Source of the DNA: CAYGFH01 sp964356315
Lineage (GTDB): Bacteria > Patescibacteriota > Microgenomatia > UBA10105 > UBA927
Assembly (NCBI GenBank): GCA_964356315.1
Contig: CAYHHA010000007.1
Span: forward strand, 1-61,367
Reading direction: 5' to 3'
DNA length: 61,367 bases
This document shows, piece by piece, positions 1-6,596 of the stretch (the first letter of the stretch is position 1; every line of letters begins with the position of its first letter). The notes under the pieces are model-generated. The model ran no database searches. It was not told the DNA's origin and saw nothing but the letters and a program-made list of their open reading frames with translations. The translations under genes were made by a program, and so were the position numbers.

Positions 1-157
1 CATGCCGCCTCCTTTCGGAGTTGAAAATGGCACGACCCCAGTAAAAGAGACTTTGGTGGATTTCCTCTATTTCTGCATCAGAAAACTCGCGGTTAAACCG
101 TTTCTGAAAATATTCACGTATTTTATGTACTTGTTCTGTATCTGTTGATTGGTTCAC
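1..157 (-). CDS. Small helical protein, partial; leads a minus-strand gene pair
   Basis: An open frame reads leftward from GTG at 157-155 and is still open at position 1. An in-frame TAA lies just upstream of the GTG, so this start is well bounded. The visible 52 residues are charged and probably helical, with the pattern EYFQKRFNREFSDAEIEEI followed by SLFYWGRAIF. A strong Shine-Dalgarno (AGGAGG) near its visible end is followed at bases 3-1 by an ATG, so a second minus-strand gene starts exactly at the window edge and overlaps this one. Small ORFs of this look often precede site-specific recombinase genes in CPR genomes; that identity is inferred from memory because the second gene is outside the window. 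Confidence 0.55.
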   Translation of the reverse strand, partial: MNQSTDTEQVHKIREYFQKRFNREFSDAEIEEIHQSLFYWGRAIFNSERRRH

Positions 158-496
158 GGAGAACGTGAACCTCTGGAAGATTTAGGCACCAAAAAAACAA
201 CTATATCGTTGTTTTCTAAGTTATTTTTTTGTGCCCGTTTCCGTCGTCTGTTGTGCAGCCAACTGAACTAGTAAACCATTAGGGGGTTATGAGGGAGCCC
301 CTGCTTAAATACGGTATCACGATACCCTCAATCTGCAATATGCATATTCAAAATGGGAATGCATACACTTTGGTGAAAATATAAACGTGCGAAAATCCTA
401 CAAAGGTAAGGATTTATTTACTGTGGTAGTATAATTACAGCACTTAATATTGTCAAACTGGGTTGAATATTTTACCCAAAATATACTACTAAAATT
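158..496. other. Intergenic region between divergent genes
   Basis: No coding frame is convincing. There is a weak AGGGG/CCCCT inverted repeat at 281-302. A TATACT -10-like box at 482-487 lies nine bases before the ATG at 497, giving the rightward gene an almost leaderless transcript. Confidence 0.5.
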
Positions 497-1108
497 ATGC
501 GTAATGAACCACTTGGTGTACCCTCCATTGAAACACTACCCTTTTTATCCCGCGAAAGTGGATTTATTACATATGATCCAACTAACCAACAAGTTGCAAC
601 ATGGTTAAAAGAAAACTGGACTTTTGGATATAACCCACTTGCTGTTTCAGAAGCAAACAGAACAAGACAGTTGCAACTTATCCACCCTGATGGACACACA
701 TATAATTACTATGAACCAGGTCATTCATTTGAACATTATAGAAAAAATGCTACGGGAAAAGAACCTCATTTTCTCGGGCATATCACACAAGTTGGCTGGG
801 TAGAATTAGCAATACGAAAAAACTCTGGACTAATCGGTAGTGAAGATAAAGGAATTTGGACCGCAGCATGGGATCCGCAACGATGGTTTCCAGGTTCTTT
901 CCCTAAAGATTTTGATTTTATAAATCCTCCAGATCGTTTTATAGAATTAGTATTTGATGCTGAAAAACTAAGACAACAAGGGTTAGTCGGATCAAAAGTT
1001 GAACCAATGGAGTATTACAAATTTAATACTCGAATACCAATGACAGCCCTTGTGGATACATCCTTGATGTATATTAATCAAGTTTTGGGATTAACAGTTC
1101 TAAACTAA
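497..1108 (+). CDS. Hypothetical protein, 203 aa
   Basis: I do not recognise this protein. It is soluble-looking, with no signal peptide or membrane segment, and rich in aromatic residues (WTFGYNP, YNYYEPG, WDPQRWFPG). Such a composition is seen in small enzymes and in cargo of mobile islands, but no catalytic motif is obvious. The ATG at 497 is supported by a TATACT box at 482-487. It sits in an accessory island beside TA modules, with a degenerate repeat starting 12 bases after its stop, so it is probably cassette cargo. A toxin or defence role is possible but unsupported by any motif I can see. Confidence 0.6.
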   Translation: MRNEPLGVPSIETLPFLSRESGFITYDPTNQQVATWLKENWTFGYNPLAVSEANRTRQLQLIHPDGHTYNYYEPGHSFEHYRKNATGKEPHFLGHITQVGWVELAIRKNSGLIGSEDKGIWTAAWDPQRWFPGSFPKDFDFINPPDRFIELVFDAEKLRQQGLVGSKVEPMEYYKFNTRIPMTALVDTSLMYINQVLGLTVLN

Positions 1109-1120
1109 CCTAGAATTAGG

Positions 1121-1150
1121 TATGTTCCGATTTCGTCCCAGCACGTGTAC
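1121..1150. repeat. Degenerate direct repeat, left copy (partner 2449-2478)
   Basis: Thirty bases here match 2449-2478 at about 23 of 30 positions (shared cores GTTCC and CGTCCCA). The two copies flank the minus-strand gene at 1203-2342, as expected if that gene entered as a unit. Confidence 0.5.
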
Positions 1151-1202
1151 AAGCAAAGTGCACTCATAAGAAGAATTGATTACATATCAAACTTTATAGA
1201 TA

Positions 1203-2342
1203 TTACTCAAGCGATAAATCTATTACTTTTTCAATTGGAGCAATTACATGATCATTTCCCTGACTCCAACTATACTCAGAATTCGCAGGATTTGAATCCG
1301 GATATTGAGGAAAATCTAAAACAGTATATTCTGCAAATAATTTTTTTAACGTTGTGGCAATGATTGGCAAAGGAATGTCTTGATTTTCAGAGCGAATTTT
1401 CTGAACGACACCATGTATTGATTCTGATAAAAACCTGAACATGCGATCACTTGCTTCAGCTTCTGATTCTCCTTTTAGCTGTGCTGGAAATTCTGCAATT
1501 TTATGAAGATTTCCAAGAACTATCGCTGACGTTTCATTTGGTTTTACATTAGATCGTTTATAGTCAAGCATCGCTAGGCCAATTTTTGCATTTCTCATTG
1601 AAAGTCGTGCTGGATTATAGAGTATTGGTTTAGTAATATCCGCTATCATATTGATTAATGATGGAGCCGATTGTGTCACCTCTGTCTGCAAATTATTATT
1701 AAATATTGGTATTCGCAGTCCACTAACGGCAATTCCTGCTATAGCTGCCAAGCCAAATTTTAGAAATTGGCGTCTGGTCATAGGTACATTAAATAGACTT
1801 CTATTAGGATCATCTTGTGTACGCTCGGACAGAATTTTATACAGGAGTGAACCGGAAAATGCCGCAAGACCTGCTCCAACTGTTTCAATTCCATATGCTC
1901 TATTTAATTCACTACGTGCAAATGCATTCTGATCTATTGGTGGTTTAAATGATAAATCAATCTTCGATAGGATAGAAAAAACTTTATCCCACGACTGATG
2001 ATCGGTCAAAGAATTTCCCGAATCTTCGGTTATTTGTGGAATATCAGCACCTATGAGCCTAACTACTGATTCAGGAGCTTGAAAATGATTACTCTTTTCA
2101 GATGGGAAATATATATCCGCATAATTACTAAAAGATCCAGGACTTAGTGAGTCTGCGGCAATAATATTTGGCCTAGGATTGATTGATGCTATCGCCGATT
2201 GTACTTCGGTAGACCAAATGGTTCTGTTTAACGGAATATCACCTGTTGCATGTTCACCAAAAACTACATGAGTTGAATGAGTACCGTAAACTTCAGTTGT
2301 GCCTAAATTCAAATTCGATTCTTCACTTACTTGATCAAACAT
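1203..2342 (-). CDS. Hypothetical membrane protein with internal Tat-like segment, 379 aa
   Basis: I do not recognise the family. Residues 1-150 are hydrophilic and contain the stretch VYGTHSTHVVFGEHATG, loosely reminiscent of ChaN/erythromycin-esterase GEH motifs but not enough to assign. Two hydrophobic segments follow (about 151-171 and 195-212). The second is preceded by MTRRQFLKF, a near-perfect twin-arginine signal with Met188 as a possible start. The frame is open from the ATG at 2342, and a TAATAT box at 2349-2354 lies six bases upstream of that ATG, which favours the long form with two membrane segments. It is flanked by degenerate direct repeats, so it is likely island cargo. Confidence 0.55.
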   Translation of the reverse strand: MFDQVSEESNLNLGTTEVYGTHSTHVVFGEHATGDIPLNRTIWSTEVQSAIASINPRPNIIAADSLSPGSFSNYADIYFPSEKSNHFQAPESVVRLIGADIPQITEDSGNSLTDHQSWDKVFSILSKIDLSFKPPIDQNAFARSELNRAYGIETVGAGLAAFSGSLLYKILSERTQDDPNRSLFNVPMTRRQFLKFGLAAIAGIAVSGLRIPIFNNNLQTEVTQSAPSLINMIADITKPILYNPARLSMRNAKIGLAMLDYKRSNVKPNETSAIVLGNLHKIAEFPAQLKGESEAEASDRMFRFLSESIHGVVQKIRSENQDIPLPIIATTLKKLFAEYTVLDFPQYPDSNPANSEYSWSQGNDHVIAPIEKVIDLSLE

Positions 2343-2448
2343 ACGTTCATATTACATTACAGGCATGAAATTTGTAATATATATTTCAGTATAGACATTC
2401 TAGTAATTTTTCTTTTAAATACATATTATTGATGTATTTGATGCTAAA

Positions 2449-2478
2449 TACGTTCCAATAGCGTCCCAACAGGTGTAT
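2449..2478. repeat. Degenerate direct repeat, right copy (partner 1121-1150)
   Basis: Right-hand partner of 1121-1150. It continues into AAACTGACGCA (2481-2491), which recurs at 4644-4654 after the second TA module. Confidence 0.45.
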
Positions 2479-2731
2479 CTAAACTGACGCATACCAATTG
2501 AATAGTAATATAGCTTCATTCCAACAAAAACAAGCGTTCGAGATCCCATTTAGCCTCAATTTTAACTTGAGGCTAAATAACGAGACACCCCACCCTGTTT
2601 CGAACTAAAGTACAAAATCCGTCAAGAGTATCCATCGATCACATATGCCTTAATATTCATCTTCTACAAAGCAACCTATATCAGGTTTCAAAATAGTATT
2701 GTGGCGAATTACCATATTATATGGATTTATA

Positions 2732-2760
2732 TTGACTAATGTAGCACATTGTGCTACGAT
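2732..2760 (+). promoter_or_regulatory. Promoter with 17-bp palindromic operator for the BrnT/BrnA-like operon
   Basis: TTGACT (2732-2737) and TACGAT (2755-2760) are separated by 17 bases. The spacer holds a perfect palindrome, GTAGCACA-T-TGTGCTAC (2741-2757), ideally placed for repression by the ribbon-helix-helix antitoxin. The predicted start of transcription coincides with the ATG at 2768. Confidence 0.8.
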
Positions 2761-2767
2761 TTCTTAA

Positions 2768-3052
2768 ATGATATTTGTACGCAAACTCATTTGGGACACA
2801 TGGAATATACATCATATTGCAAAACATCATATATTACCGGATGAGATTGAAGAAATTTGTCATGGGTCACCATTAATATTACAAGGACAACAAAAGAAAC
2901 GTTTAGTTTTAATCGGCCTAACAGACGAGCAATCTATATTGACAGTTGTGCTTGAATCACAAGGACACGGAGTATACTACCCAATAACAGCATATCCATC
3001 AGATTCACATGACATTACATTATATAAACATTTAAAAGGAGGTAAAAAATGA
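2768..3052 (+). CDS. BrnT-like toxin, 94 aa
   Basis: BrnT toxins are small RelE-fold ribonucleases that block translation. The family signature is visible: an N-terminal WDTWNIHHIAKHHI (usual form WDxxNxxHIxxHx), then EIEEI, a central KRLVLIGLTDEQSILTVVLE strand region and a C-terminal YPITAYP stretch. Length is typical. The ATG at 2768 is only seven bases past a good -10 box and has no Shine-Dalgarno, so translation is probably leaderless. The stop overlaps the next gene's start as ATGA at 3049-3052, the toxin-before-antitoxin order usual for brnTA. Confidence 0.85.
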   Translation: MIFVRKLIWDTWNIHHIAKHHILPDEIEEICHGSPLILQGQQKKRLVLIGLTDEQSILTVVLESQGHGVYYPITAYPSDSHDITLYKHLKGGKK

Positions 3053-3330
3053 AAACAAAAACTATTCAAAAAAGTAGAATTCCACAATTTGTAAATAGAC
3101 AAGAAGAGGCTAAGTTTTGGGAGAGTCATAGCATATCTGACTTTATAGACGAACTTAAGCCTGTCAATGTGCGTTTTGCTAAAAACCTATCTGAAGGTCT
3201 TCATATTCGATTGAACTCACAAACATTACAGACTCTTCGCGAAAAAGCGAAGAATAAAGGAATTGGCCCTACAACACTTGTTCGCATGTGGATATTGGAA
3301 CAACTCCAATCAGTGCAGCAGCAGATATAG
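3049..3330 (+). CDS. BrnA/CopG-like antitoxin, 93 aa
   Basis: The C-terminal half (about 48-85) looks like a ribbon-helix-helix DNA-binding domain: a strand around LHIRLNSQTL, then helix, a GIGPTTLVRMWI turn-helix and a final helix. The N-terminal half contains WESHSISDFIDELKP, the toxin-binding style of the CopG_antitoxin family. It is translationally coupled to the toxin (AGGAGG eight bases before the ATG, 4-base overlap). It should repress its own operon through the palindrome at 2741-2757. Confidence 0.85.
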   Translation: MKTKTIQKSRIPQFVNRQEEAKFWESHSISDFIDELKPVNVRFAKNLSEGLHIRLNSQTLQTLREKAKNKGIGPTTLVRMWILEQLQSVQQQI

Positions 3331-3354
3331 AAATATTTAATGTTCTAACGAGTA

Positions 3355-3449
3355 TCAATCGTTTTCGACGACTTCGCTTTCGTTGTTAGATGCTTCTATT
3401 AACTTAGTTAAAAACTCAAAAACTGGTTCGAAATAAAATGCACTAGGGG
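3355..3449 (-). repeat. Junction repeat copy 1: C-terminal gene remnant
   Basis: On the minus strand this reads, in frame to a TGA at 3357-3355, PSAFYFEPVFEFLTKLIE plus a divergent tail. The 25-base core at 3425-3449 is identical to 4614-4638 and 24 bases of it recur at 6307-6330, each time downstream of a TA module. It is either the surviving 3' end of a minus-strand gene or an attachment site embedded in one. Confidence 0.75.
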
Positions 3450-3462
3450 TACATAGGAAAAA

Positions 3463-3487
3463 CGCTCAGAAAATCTGAGCGTTTTTC
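3463..3487. terminator. Rho-independent terminator
   Basis: CGCTCAGA, three-base loop, TCTGAGCG, then a T run. A perfect 8-bp stem that would end the BrnTA-like operon; the A run on the other side makes it potentially bidirectional. Confidence 0.85.
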
Positions 3488-3528
3488 GTATATTCTAGTC
3501 GAATTTGGACCGGTCCCCGGTTCGCCGT

Positions 3529-3573
3529 CCAGCAGTAGACATTTTGATTCATAGAGAAATGTCGTATTGCTGG
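3529..3573. repeat. Conserved 45-base hairpin, copy 1
   Basis: CCAGCAGTA-GACATTT pairs with AAATGTC-g-TATTGCTGG around a 12-base loop, with one bulged G at 3564. The copy at 6413-6457 has the same length, the same bulge and compensating changes in the stem, so the fold itself seems to be maintained. A neighbouring hairpin (TGCCGAGA/TCTCGGCA) follows. Confidence 0.65.
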
Positions 3574-3631
3574 TGAGTGCCGAGAGTTCTCGGCAATCCG
3601 GCTGGAGATACTAAACTTTGTTGATATGTAT

Positions 3632-3712
3632 TAGCCTCAAGGTTGTGCAAAAACCCTGATGTGACTAGCCCTGCCCCCTGGCAGGCAGGTATTTCACACC
3701 CGGCGTGTGTAA
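3632..3712. repeat. TTAGCCTCAA / GGCAGG palindromic element, copy 1
   Basis: Begins with TTAGCCTCAA, runs through TAGCCCTGCC...GGCAGGCAGGTATTTCAC and ends in a CACAC/GTGTG hairpin. Copies lie at 6518-6590 and 10322-10395. This copy has a disrupted palindrome centre (CCCT). Confidence 0.75.
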
Positions 3713-3857
3713 GTGCAGTCATTAATAAATCAAATAAGCTGATATATCAACGAGAATAGGGTTTGATATGATCGAGCGATTTCAATCTATTCAGCCCCAA
3801 ACCCCAACCGGACTCGAACAAATATTTTTAAATACCCTTGATAATTATTCTATATTA

Positions 3858-3890
3858 CTGTATTGACAATCAATGTACAGATGATATTAT
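3858..3890 (+). promoter_or_regulatory. Promoter and probable operator of TA module 2
   Basis: TTGACA (3863-3868) and TATTAT (3885-3890) with a 16-base spacer. An interrupted inverted repeat CTGTA...TACAG (3858-3880) with an inner TTGA/TCAA covers the -35 box. Transcription is predicted to start at or one base before the ATG at 3897. Confidence 0.7.
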
Positions 3891-3896
3891 GCAGAT

Positions 3897-4205
3897 ATGG
3901 CTTTTCGTATTAAATTTAACGAGGAAAAAAACCAACTACTAAAAGCCACGAGAGGAGTTAGTTTCGATACTGTGATTATCTCTATCAAGGAAGGCGGATT
4001 GTTAGCTGATATTCATCATCCAAACCTAAAACACTCCAAACAAAAAATATACGTTATTGTGGTTGAAGAGTATGTATACGCTGTTCCATATGTAAAAAAC
4101 AATGAAAGAAAAGAAATTTTTCTAAAGACTGTCTACCCAAGCAGGGCATTAACCAAAAAATATTTGATGAAAGGAGGTAAATATGAAAAAAATAAATCCA
4201 AATGA
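3897..4205 (+). CDS. BrnT-related toxin-like protein, 102 aa
   Basis: The pattern NEEKNQLLKATRGVSFDTVI, GGLLADIHHPN, KIYVIVVEEYVYAVPYV and EIFLKTVYPSRALTKKYL matches a widespread family of small toxin-like proteins (DUF4258/BrnT-like) that is encoded ahead of a CopG-type antitoxin. A translation-blocking RNase role is inferred from that relationship. Start choice: the ATG at 3897 follows the -10 box by six bases. The 3' end overlaps the antitoxin gene by 23 bases and supplies its Shine-Dalgarno (AAAGGAGGTAA). Confidence 0.75.
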   Translation: MAFRIKFNEEKNQLLKATRGVSFDTVIISIKEGGLLADIHHPNLKHSKQKIYVIVVEEYVYAVPYVKNNERKEIFLKTVYPSRALTKKYLMKGGKYEKNKSK

Positions 4206-4494
4206 TTTATTCACTAATATATATTTAGATGCAGAAGAGAAATCTTTAGAAACAGCATTTGAAAATGATGAATTTGAAGAGGATTCTGATTTTCTTAACA
4301 CGAAGACTATGCTTGAAGAGGCTGCAAAGAATTACTTGGAATTAAATACGGCAAAACCGATTACTATTCGAGTAAATCAATTTGACCTCATTAAGGTAAA
4401 GGCGAGAGCGAAACGGAAACAAATTCCATACCAAACACTACTTGGATCCTTAATTCATCAATATGCTGAAGGAAAACAAGACGTAAGTTTATAA
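4183..4494 (+). CDS. CopG/BrnA-like antitoxin, 103 aa
   Basis: An acidic N-terminus (residues 15-40, rich in E and D) is followed by a likely ribbon-helix-helix region: TAKPITIRVNQFDLIKVKARAKRKQIPYQTLLGSLIHQY. That is the usual layout of a CopG-type antitoxin, with an acidic toxin-neutralising arm and a C-terminal DNA-binding domain. It overlaps the toxin by 23 bases and has a strong Shine-Dalgarno, so the pair is coupled. It probably binds the inverted repeat around 3858-3880. Confidence 0.8.
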   Translation: MKKINPNDLFTNIYLDAEEKSLETAFENDEFEEDSDFLNTKTMLEEAAKNYLELNTAKPITIRVNQFDLIKVKARAKRKQIPYQTLLGSLIHQYAEGKQDVSL

Positions 4495-4549
4495 GATTTA
4501 AGTATTTTTTGATCCTAACACTTTTAGTGATAGACGGAGTAAGCAATAA

Positions 4550-4638
4550 TCAATCAGTTTCCAACATAGCTTTTTGGTATTCTTCCATTAATTTACCTAA
4601 CCATTCAAGCACAGGTTCGAAATAAAATGCACTAGGGG
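4550..4638 (-). repeat. Junction repeat copy 2: C-terminal gene remnant
   Basis: On the minus strand it reads PSAFYFEPVLEWLGKLMEE and ends at a TGA (4552-4550). The frame is open upstream as CVSFSA before the PSAF block. The core 4614-4638 is identical to 3425-3449. No hairpin or palindromic element follows here; only AAACTGACGCA and an inverted TTGAGGCTAA (about 4663). Confidence 0.75.
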
Positions 4639-4771
4639 CACTGAAACTGACGCACACTAATTTATTGAGGCTAATTACATTAGTTTATGGATTCTAATTC
4701 CATAATTTAGTCAATATTTATGCATTTAAAATCTATAACCTATCATCACGGAGTGCAAAAGACTAATTTGG

Positions 4772-5446
4772 ATGACTAAACATGCACTTGACACGTTTCT
4801 AATTACTCCTGATAATAGACAGTATATGGAAACGTATTCGCGTATTGCTTTGAGCAATCTTCTTGTTTCATCCCCGTTGAGATTATTTGACCTCACCACC
4901 TTAAAGCAGACACTCAATATCCGAAGTGAAAGTGCTTTCTACCGTATCCTAAATCAATTTGTATCAGAGAAGGTATTAGCAATCGTGAAGCCTGGCGTCT
5001 ACTACAAAGTGAATACCCCACCTGATCAGTACGAAATTGCCAACTATCTTATCCGACCTTCGTATATCTCATTCGAAACTGCTCTGAATCACCACGGTAT
5101 TTTACCTCAATTCCCTCTCATTACTACATCAGCAACAACGCAAAAAACTCAAAAGAAAACAGTGTTCAATGGCGATTACACCTATACCCATCTCTCTCCA
5201 AAAATGTTTTTTGGCTTCAAAAAATATTCAGAACATCTCTTGGCTGAACCAGAAAAATGCCTGATAGACTACGTATATCTACGGATGAAACTCGGCACGA
5301 AACCAGATATGAATGAGTGGGATTTTGAACACGTTGATACCAAAAAGCTTTCCCTCTATTTAACATACATGGAGGATGTCAAAGGATATCAATCCGTAGT
5401 TAAAATTATTTCAGAACAAACACCATGTTTACCAACGACGAAATAA
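4772..5446 (+). CDS. AbiEi-type antitoxin / transcriptional regulator, 224 aa
   Basis: AbiEi proteins are the antitoxins of type IV AbiE systems and also repress their operon. The N-terminal part (about 20-85) is a winged-helix-like region (LTTLKQTLNIRSESAFYRILNQFVSEKVLAIVKPGVYYKV). The middle carries the AbiEi landmarks YISFETALNHHGI and a C-terminal AEPEKCLIDYVYLR. The gene overlaps the following nucleotidyltransferase gene by 22 bases, the usual antitoxin-first abiE arrangement. It is the third TA module of the island. Confidence 0.85.
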   Translation: MTKHALDTFLITPDNRQYMETYSRIALSNLLVSSPLRLFDLTTLKQTLNIRSESAFYRILNQFVSEKVLAIVKPGVYYKVNTPPDQYEIANYLIRPSYISFETALNHHGILPQFPLITTSATTQKTQKKTVFNGDYTYTHLSPKMFFGFKKYSEHLLAEPEKCLIDYVYLRMKLGTKPDMNEWDFEHVDTKKLSLYLTYMEDVKGYQSVVKIISEQTPCLPTTK

Positions 5447-6204
5447 CCAAGCGCGCCAATAAAGTGCAGATCAGCCCGGTTGTAATTTACCGTGAATTTG
5501 CACAGTTATTGTTTCTTGAACGCTTATCACAGTCAAAAATGAATGCAAACTTCATTTTTAAAGGCGGTACTGCCATTAGACTTCTCATGAAAGGCGATCG
5601 CTTTTCTGAAGATCTTGATTTTACTGTTACAGACCTCACAAGCGATCAGGTCGTTTATATATGCACATCTCTTGTCAGACAAATGAATTCCGAAGTAACC
5701 GTATCGATGAAATCTACTCCTTCACCATCAGGTCTTTCGCTCAAATTATATATTGCAGCACCATTTCAAAAACAAACCATACCTATCAAGCTAGACTTCT
5801 CATTCCGTGAAATTTCAATTGATGTAATTCATAGCACAATTATTTGCGATTATCCGATCATTTTCCGAAATCTGTGTTATTACTATTCACCTCGTGAAAT
5901 GATTGCTGAAAAAGTTCGTGCCCTTTTACACCGTCAGAAGGGTCGTGATCTCTACGATCTGTGGTTCTTGCTTTCCATGCAGGCGGAATTTGATGAACAG
6001 TTGATCGCGAAAAAATTAGCATACTATTCAGAAACTTTTTCAAAATTAGAATTCATTGAAAAAATACAAAGTTTTCCGAAGAAAGATTTCGTTGCGGATC
6101 TACTTCCCTTCATTGGTAAAAAAGAACGAGATTCTCTTGATACCCTCTACGGGGTCATTCAGTCGTATCTCATGCAAAAATTAAATGAAGTAACTGCAAA
6201 ATAA
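5425..6204 (+). CDS. AbiEii-type nucleotidyltransferase toxin, 259 aa
   Basis: AbiEii/MenT-family toxins transfer nucleotides, in characterised members to tRNA acceptor ends, and arrest growth. The catalytic signature is complete: FKGGTAIR (residues 45-52) and FSEDLDF (60-66, with the two metal-binding Asp at 63 and 65), followed by the conserved EMIAEKVRALLHRQKGRDLYDLWFL block. Length is typical. It overlaps its antitoxin gene by 22 bases. As a type IV system it is the most likely phage-defence module here. Confidence 0.9.
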   Translation: MFTNDEITKRANKVQISPVVIYREFAQLLFLERLSQSKMNANFIFKGGTAIRLLMKGDRFSEDLDFTVTDLTSDQVVYICTSLVRQMNSEVTVSMKSTPSPSGLSLKLYIAAPFQKQTIPIKLDFSFREISIDVIHSTIICDYPIIFRNLCYYYSPREMIAEKVRALLHRQKGRDLYDLWFLLSMQAEFDEQLIAKKLAYYSETFSKLEFIEKIQSFPKKDFVADLLPFIGKKERDSLDTLYGVIQSYLMQKLNEVTAK

Positions 6205-6281
6205 GATATAATCATCACAGAGGACTAGCAATCCTTTTTAGATTACATTAACTGCCTCAGATTTGTTCTAATATACTTCTA

Positions 6282-6330
6282 TTAACTCATCCACCATTGA
6301 AGCACAGGTTCGAAATAAAATGCACTAGGG
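6282..6330 (-). repeat. Junction repeat copy 3: C-terminal gene remnant
   Basis: Minus strand reads PSAFYFEPVLQWWMS and ends at TAA (6284-6282). The core 6307-6330 equals the other junction repeats to 24 bases. It lies 78 bases after the AbiEii stop, at a spacing like that at the other two junctions. Confidence 0.75.
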
Positions 6331-6343
6331 ATACTGTATAAAT

Positions 6344-6369
6344 AATCTCGCATCATAGCGGGATTTTTT
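6344..6369. terminator. Rho-independent terminator
   Basis: AATCTCGC, ATCATA loop, GCGGGATT (one G-T pair), then T run. Different in sequence from 3463-3487 but in the same place relative to the junction repeat. Confidence 0.75.
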
Positions 6370-6412
6370 ATGCACTCTCGGTGGGATTTGGACAGGCTTA
6401 CCGGTTCGCAGT

Positions 6413-6457
6413 CCAGCGGTAGATAATTCGATTCCCAGAGAATTGTCGTACTGCTGG
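6413..6457. repeat. Conserved 45-base hairpin, copy 2
   Basis: CCAGCGGTA-GATAATTC pairs with GAATTGTC-g-TACTGCTGG, again with a single bulged G (6448). Relative to 3529-3573, one T-A pair has become A-T and wobble pairs have shifted position, while the stem stays intact. Confidence 0.65.
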
Positions 6458-6517
6458 TGAGTGCCGAGTGCGCTCGACAATCTGGCTTGGGGGGGGGTAC
6501 AAATTTAGTTGAAACAA

Positions 6518-6590
6518 TTAGCCTCAAATATCCCGATGTTTCTAGCCCTGCCTGCCGACAGGCAGGTATTTCACACACGGTGTGTGTAAT
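6518..6590. repeat. TTAGCCTCAA / GGCAGG palindromic element, copy 2
   Basis: Contains an almost perfect 20-base palindrome (6547-6566, GA instead of GG in the centre) followed by TATTTCAC and a CACACAC/TGTGTG hairpin. The first 40 bases are identical to the copy at 10322. Confidence 0.8.
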
Positions 6591-6596
6591 AATGTA

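Larger units (their letters stand above)
2343..2767. other. Intergenic region with inverted repeat TTAGCCTCAA
   Basis: No gene is visible. At 2550-2576 there is a perfect 10-bp inverted repeat (TTAGCCTCAA, 7-base spacer, TTGAGGCTAA). The same decamer recurs near 3635, 4663 (inverted), 6518 and 10322, always next to other island repeats. Around 2598-2617 there may be a badly decayed copy of the GGTTCGAAATAAAATG repeat. Confidence 0.5.
3331..3896. other. Non-coding junction between TA modules 1 and 2
   Basis: Holds, in order, the junction repeat, a terminator, the 45-base hairpin, the palindromic element and the promoter of the next TA operon. There is no gene. Confidence 0.7.
6205..6596. other. 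Non-coding junction after TA module 3
   Basis: Junction repeat, terminator, hairpin, a run of nine G (6489-6497) and the palindromic element. No gene. Confidence 0.7.

Noticed and set aside
1145..1363. 72-aa plus-strand frame
   Set aside because: Most of it is antisense to the 379-aa gene, and the rest is intergenic repeat.
3425..6330. GGTTCGAAAT in the junction repeat looks like a tRNA T-arm (TTCGA loop)
   Set aside because: No matching acceptor, D-arm or anticodon arm can be folded around any of the three copies, and the minus-strand reading as protein explains the conservation better.
3425..6330. CRISPR array from the three identical cores
   Set aside because: Copies are over a kilobase apart with genes between, not 30-40 base spacers; no cas gene is present.
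2441..6596. Classical integron
   Set aside because: No IntI-type integrase in view, no GTTRRRY-type core sites, and every cassette has its own promoter; only the cassette-like outcome and hairpins resemble one.
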